Part shown: piece after piece, positions 60,628-64,000 of the stretch | Layout: each line of letters starts with the position of its first letter | Position numbering within the stretch: position 1 is the first letter of the stretch | NCBI GenBank assembly: GCA_956465555.1 | Contig: OY101121.1 | Location: forward strand, 2,318,722-2,382,721 | Direction of reading: 5' to 3' | Length of the DNA: 64,000 nucleotides | Origin: Nitzschia sp. pyKryTriq1 | Taxonomy: Eukaryota > Bacillariophyta > Bacillariophyceae > Bacillariales > Bacillariaceae | The notes under the pieces: model-generated | Told to the model about the DNA's origin: nothing | Database searches by the model: none | What the model saw: only the letters and a program-made list of their open reading frames with translations | Made by a program: the position numbers and the translations under genes

Positions 60628-62382
60628 GTTCAGGTTGTCGTGGTGTGATGAAATGTTTTTGGATCGATGGCCGCTTTTATACCGCGGTAGTGAACATTCA
60701 CAAATTGTCAGTTTATGAGTCGATCAAGACGACGACCAAAAGATCCCCCACAGAAACAATAAATATTCATTTCGATGAGAATGAAGAATAGATTCCATGC
60801 CCGTGCCAGGATTTTCAAACTAAACATTTAACGAAATTCCAGCGCCCTTCAACATTTCGAGCTTACGTCAGTTTTGCACTCTCACCGTCATCCAATCATC
60901 TTACTCTATCGGTGATGTCGAAATTCGTTTCCTTCCCGGAACTTGACGATCATATGCGATCGTTAATGCCGCACCACCACCACTTTCACTTGCGACTTGT
61001 TGCTGCTTGATGCCTGTGGATTCGATTCAACACAAATATTTATGCCTGATCTGGATGAAGATAGCGTTTGGTCGGTAGAAGGGTCTTTTCGTCCTAAAAA
61101 AACGAACACTACTTCTCAGGCTTCGCTTTCCCTCCTAGAATTCGAACGAGTAGACTAGTACTGCACAGAGAGAGAGAACCGTAGTCTACTTATAGAAGAT
61201 GACGCATACAACTGTACTTGTATGTGCCGGCGGTAGAGTACCAGGTACAGTACCGGTAGATGATGGATTGCTTCGGCTTCGTTTCCCCATCCAGCTTCGA
61301 CGCGGTCTTTTTAGACTAACGTACGCACGTGCGGCTAGAGCAAGTATGAGTATCATTCTTAGTAATGGTGATGATGGATTCAACTGCAAGGAGACTATTG
61401 TTGTAACGTACCAGGTACTGAACAAGTACTACAATTTGCTAAACAATTGATTTTTGCGATTGCCGATCTGCACGCGAGGGGTGCATCAGATAACCACACA
61501 CTACGGTGCATGGAGGCGCTCTCTGCAGCTAAATTTCTCGAACATTTCATTTGTTTAGCAAATTGTAGTACAGTCAGTTCTCTGTCCTACAGTAGTAGTA
61601 GCAGTCCCGCGCCCCGACCGACCGATCCTCCTCCTCGACTAGCCAGACTGCATCCGTTAGCAGGACTCAGGACTCCTCGTCTCAGGACTGCGCGGCCGGA
61701 TCTCCCTCGTCTACCCATACAGGTACTGGTACCAGTACGAACCGGCACAATAATAAGAACGAAGCGAATGAATCATCTTTCATGACAATGCGATCAAAAA
61801 GTTAGGCGGAAGGCGGGTCGCCAAGACCCACTTTCTTCTCTCGCATCTCATCGCCATCAAGTCTTTCCTCTTCTTCCCACGACTTCTAGTAGTAGACTAA
61901 TCTACTGGCATCACAAGAACATTGTTACCATCACGTCTCAATTTTGTAATCGTCCCTCTGGCATCATATCATTGCTCGACTGACTTGTTCAGGACAATCA
62001 CTTCTCCTATCCTAGTACACCAGCAGTAGTACTACTACTCTTTGTTCCTGTATCAACACGGACTGAAACAAGCGACATCATCGTATTGCTGATTTTGCAC
62101 TATCCTGTAACAAATAATTGAGTTGCTGCACCTGCTACTATTCTTCACAACAACAATATTTCTTCTTCTCCTTTTTGCAGTACGTGGTGTCAAGAAAAAA
62201 TCAGAACTCAGAAAGAAGAAGTCATCTGGAGCACCAGCATCGACGGTCCTATTCACTAGTACCCGAGCGAGCAGTACAAGAACAACAAGTCTACTACTAC
62301 TACTGATCCTCTTCTGAATATCATCACCAGCACGTTCCCGTGTTGCCCACCAACAAGAACAACTTCTTCTTCTTCAGTAACA
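60628..62382. other. Long spacer with two presumed promoters
   Basis: The flanking genes diverge. No gene recognised. A pyrimidine-rich stretch ending CTTCTTCTTCTTCAG just before the ATG at 62383 could be a 3' splice site. If so, the next gene has an upstream leader exon. Confidence 0.4.
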
Positions 62383-62799
62383 ATGGAAAACATGATCATG
62401 ATGGACGACGCGACGACGACAGCATCAGATGGTGATCATCCTCATTACCATGAGCACAACAACGCGGGGATTCCTCTATTCACTAACAGAGGCGGAGCTC
62501 TCGTGGAGCAAGCCACCGGAGACGCAGTAGCTATGAAAGTGGAATTCGAGGAAGAGCGGCAAGCAGCTGCACAACAAGATCTTCTACTTGCCCCTCGTCT
62601 TTTTGTTGGTGGTGTTGTTGTTGGTGCTGGTGGCGGAGGAGGAGCTTCTCCTCCTATTTACCACGAGCATAATAACGCGGGGATTCCTAGGTTCACCAAC
62701 ATCGGTGGTGCTCTCGTGGAGCAAGCCACCGCAGTAGCAGTCGCTCTGAAAGAATTGGAGGAGAAAGCATCACAGGATCCACTTACTCTTGCTTGGTAG
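62383..62799 (+). CDS. Small protein with two copies of a YHEHNNAGIP repeat
   Basis: A 138-residue frame from ATG to TAG. Two repeats of about 28 residues, YHEHNNAGIPLFTNRGGALV (about 22-41, continuing EQATGDAVAMK) and YHEHNNAGIPRFTNIGGALV (about 97-116, continuing EQATAVAVALK), are separated by an Ala/Gln and a Gly/Val stretch. The two copies are more alike in protein than in third codon positions, which argues for selection on the peptide. No known domain recognised. The leader ends TTCTTCAGTAACAATGG, so the ATG may lie just after a splice acceptor. Function unknown. Confidence 0.65.
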   Translation: MENMIMMDDATTTASDGDHPHYHEHNNAGIPLFTNRGGALVEQATGDAVAMKVEFEEERQAAAQQDLLLAPRLFVGGVVVGAGGGGGASPPIYHEHNNAGIPRFTNIGGALVEQATAVAVALKELEEKASQDPLTLAW

Positions 62800-62820
62800 T
62801 AGTGCTGCTAGTAAATGATG

Positions 62821-62926
62821 TGGCGTTCCGACTTCTTGTTGTTAACACCGCTACTAGTACCAGTATTGTACATAAGGCGTGACGTTCCGACTTCTTGTTG
62901 TTAACACCGCTACTAGTACTAGTATT
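62821..62926. repeat. Tandem duplication, two copies of about 48 bp, period 59
   Basis: TTCCGACTTCTTGTTGTTAA followed by CACCGCTACTAGTA occurs at 62826 and 62885 with almost no change, just after the stop of the small repeat protein gene. Confidence 0.85.
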
Positions 62927-62930
62927 TGCG

Positions 62931-62969
62931 CTGGTGGCTGCTCAGCAGCCGACTGCTGAGCAGCACCAG
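62931..62969. repeat. Strong hairpin downstream of the small repeat protein
   Basis: CTGGTGGCTGCTCAGCAG, CCGA, CTGCTGAGCAGCACCAG: 17 pairs with one bulged G, four-base loop. It lies about 130 bases after the stop. It may be a 3'-end hairpin or an incidental palindrome. No T run follows. Confidence 0.65.
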
Positions 62970-64000
62970 AGCAATACCACGACTCTCGCCCTCCTCTTCA
63001 TCGAATGAACAACAATACAAGCAGTGCTACAGTAGTACTACGATGTAGAAGAAGGAGAAGAACGTTCTCTCGGGAACAATCGATGATGATGATGATGCTA
63101 GCGCTTTCCTGCTCTATGATACAGTAGGGATCAAAAAATCAGTAGCTATACTACTACTAGTAGCTAGTTGAGTAGAGTAATAAAGTCAGTACTAATAGAG
63201 TGCCGGGAGTGAAAACGTACACTGACTCTTCCTCTCTTTACTATACGCGAGTGTTGTACTAATAGTAGTAGACCGGTAGCTACAGGTAACGTACCGGTAT
63301 GTACCTGTTGTAGCTACACCAGTGTACTGTACCAGGCAGTTTGTTTGTACTACTACTCTAACTCGACGAAGGATGCAAGCACAGGACTCGGTTCCATCAT
63401 CGTCTCTGTAGATGTGCAGACTAGTAGCCCTGACGATCCCGTACGGTTGAAAAGAGTCCATTGAGTCAATCAATCGGACTGTCTAGTAGTAGTAGTAGTG
63501 TCGCTGACATCGTTCCGGCGCAAGAGCGATTCATTGCTCTCTACGAGAGTAGACATACAGTCAAGGTAGCAGCTAAATTAGACAGTGCGCTTTTTCGCTG
63601 CTTTACAGTAGAGTAGTAGTAGTAGAGAGTTATTACGATAGCAATCTTGATTACGCCTTTTGATTCATATGATCTCTGCTCCAATCCGATATTATTACAT
63701 TGCGTATCGCGTGCAAAAAAGAGAATCGCTTTGTGAGAATGAATGTAGTTCCTCCGTGTTTCCGACCGTAAAATCGCCGAATTCAAAGCGCTTATTTGCT
63801 TTTTACACGTTGTTCGGAATCTGGATAGGCTTCGCCACATCATCACCTCCTTCCCCTTGTCGCGGGACATCATGGGCATCACAAATCGGACGTAACACAT
63901 ACACACAAAACATCATTTCTTCTCATTCATTTTTTAACGACGACATCATCTTTTCCAAGAAGCTTTGTATTATCGTTCTCAAACTCATATACTAATTGTT
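62970..64000. other. Spacer to the right edge
   Basis: No gene recognised. (GAT)n near 63080-63097, CTACTAGTAG and TACCGGTA runs to about 63620. The last 150 bases are pyrimidine-rich with CATCATTTCTTCTC-like stretches, as seen in leaders of other genes here, so a plus-strand gene may begin beyond the edge. Confidence 0.35.

Noticed and set aside
63660-63995. 111-codon frame at the right edge
   Set aside because: No ATG at its start, composition like translated spacer.

Overview
The window looks like nuclear DNA of a photosynthetic stramenopile, most likely a pennate diatom. Four observations support this. Short GT-AG introns interrupt some genes. Two proteins carry plastid presequences with a phenylalanine just after the predicted signal-peptide cleavage site (the diatom 'ASAFAP'-type signal). 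Two proteins carry the CGRG...PGNIR domain (DUF6824) that is expanded in diatoms. One gene is an S-adenosylmethionine decarboxylase/aminopropyltransferase fusion of the kind linked to long-chain polyamines in diatom silica chemistry. Spacers are full of low-complexity sequence: CTAGTAG/GTAC-rich palindromes, CAA/CAG/GAT runs and CCAT runs.

Layout. 1-8.5 kb, minus strand: a partial secreted or anchored protein, a stand-alone cyclic-nucleotide phosphodiesterase (PDE), and a four-exon receptor with two membrane spans, a class III nucleotide cyclase and a PDE in one chain. 10-12 kb: a membrane-anchored multicopper oxidase. 13-16 kb: an unrecognised ORF (possibly element-derived), a tandem repeat and a U-box protein. 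16.6-21.1 kb: a DEAD-box helicase with a small duplicate of its 3' end 2 kb away, and an orphan oxygenase-like exon. 22-24.6 kb: a plastid thioredoxin-like ferredoxin and a coiled-coil protein. 25.3-29.7 kb: a second, seven-exon cyclase/PDE receptor. 31.4-42 kb: a ubiquitin-interacting-motif protein, two DUF6824 proteins and a truncated tandem copy of one of them. 42.5-43.6 kb: an ORF interrupted by a decayed Ty1/copia element. 44.4-47.1 kb: the polyamine fusion gene. 48-58 kb: Ty3/gypsy relics, a perfect 42-bp inverted repeat, and several stramenopile-type hypothetical proteins including one with an acidic KEDE repeat. 59.6-62.8 kb: a TPR-like protein and a small repeat-bearing protein.

How the genes relate. 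The strongest theme is cyclic-nucleotide signalling. Two receptors can in principle both make and destroy the messenger, and a third gene is PDE only. The three are paralogues, yet the two receptors share no intron position, and the PDE-only gene has none. In the first receptor the cyclase domain lacks the usual transition-state Asn and Arg (Ser and Lys instead), so it may act mainly as a PDE or as a regulatory partner of the second. The polyamine fusion, multicopper oxidase and plastid proteins look like ordinary metabolic genes with no evident link to the cluster. Splice sites were chosen by eye from GT/AG signals, frame and domain continuity. Both receptor models and the polyamine model sum to whole codons.
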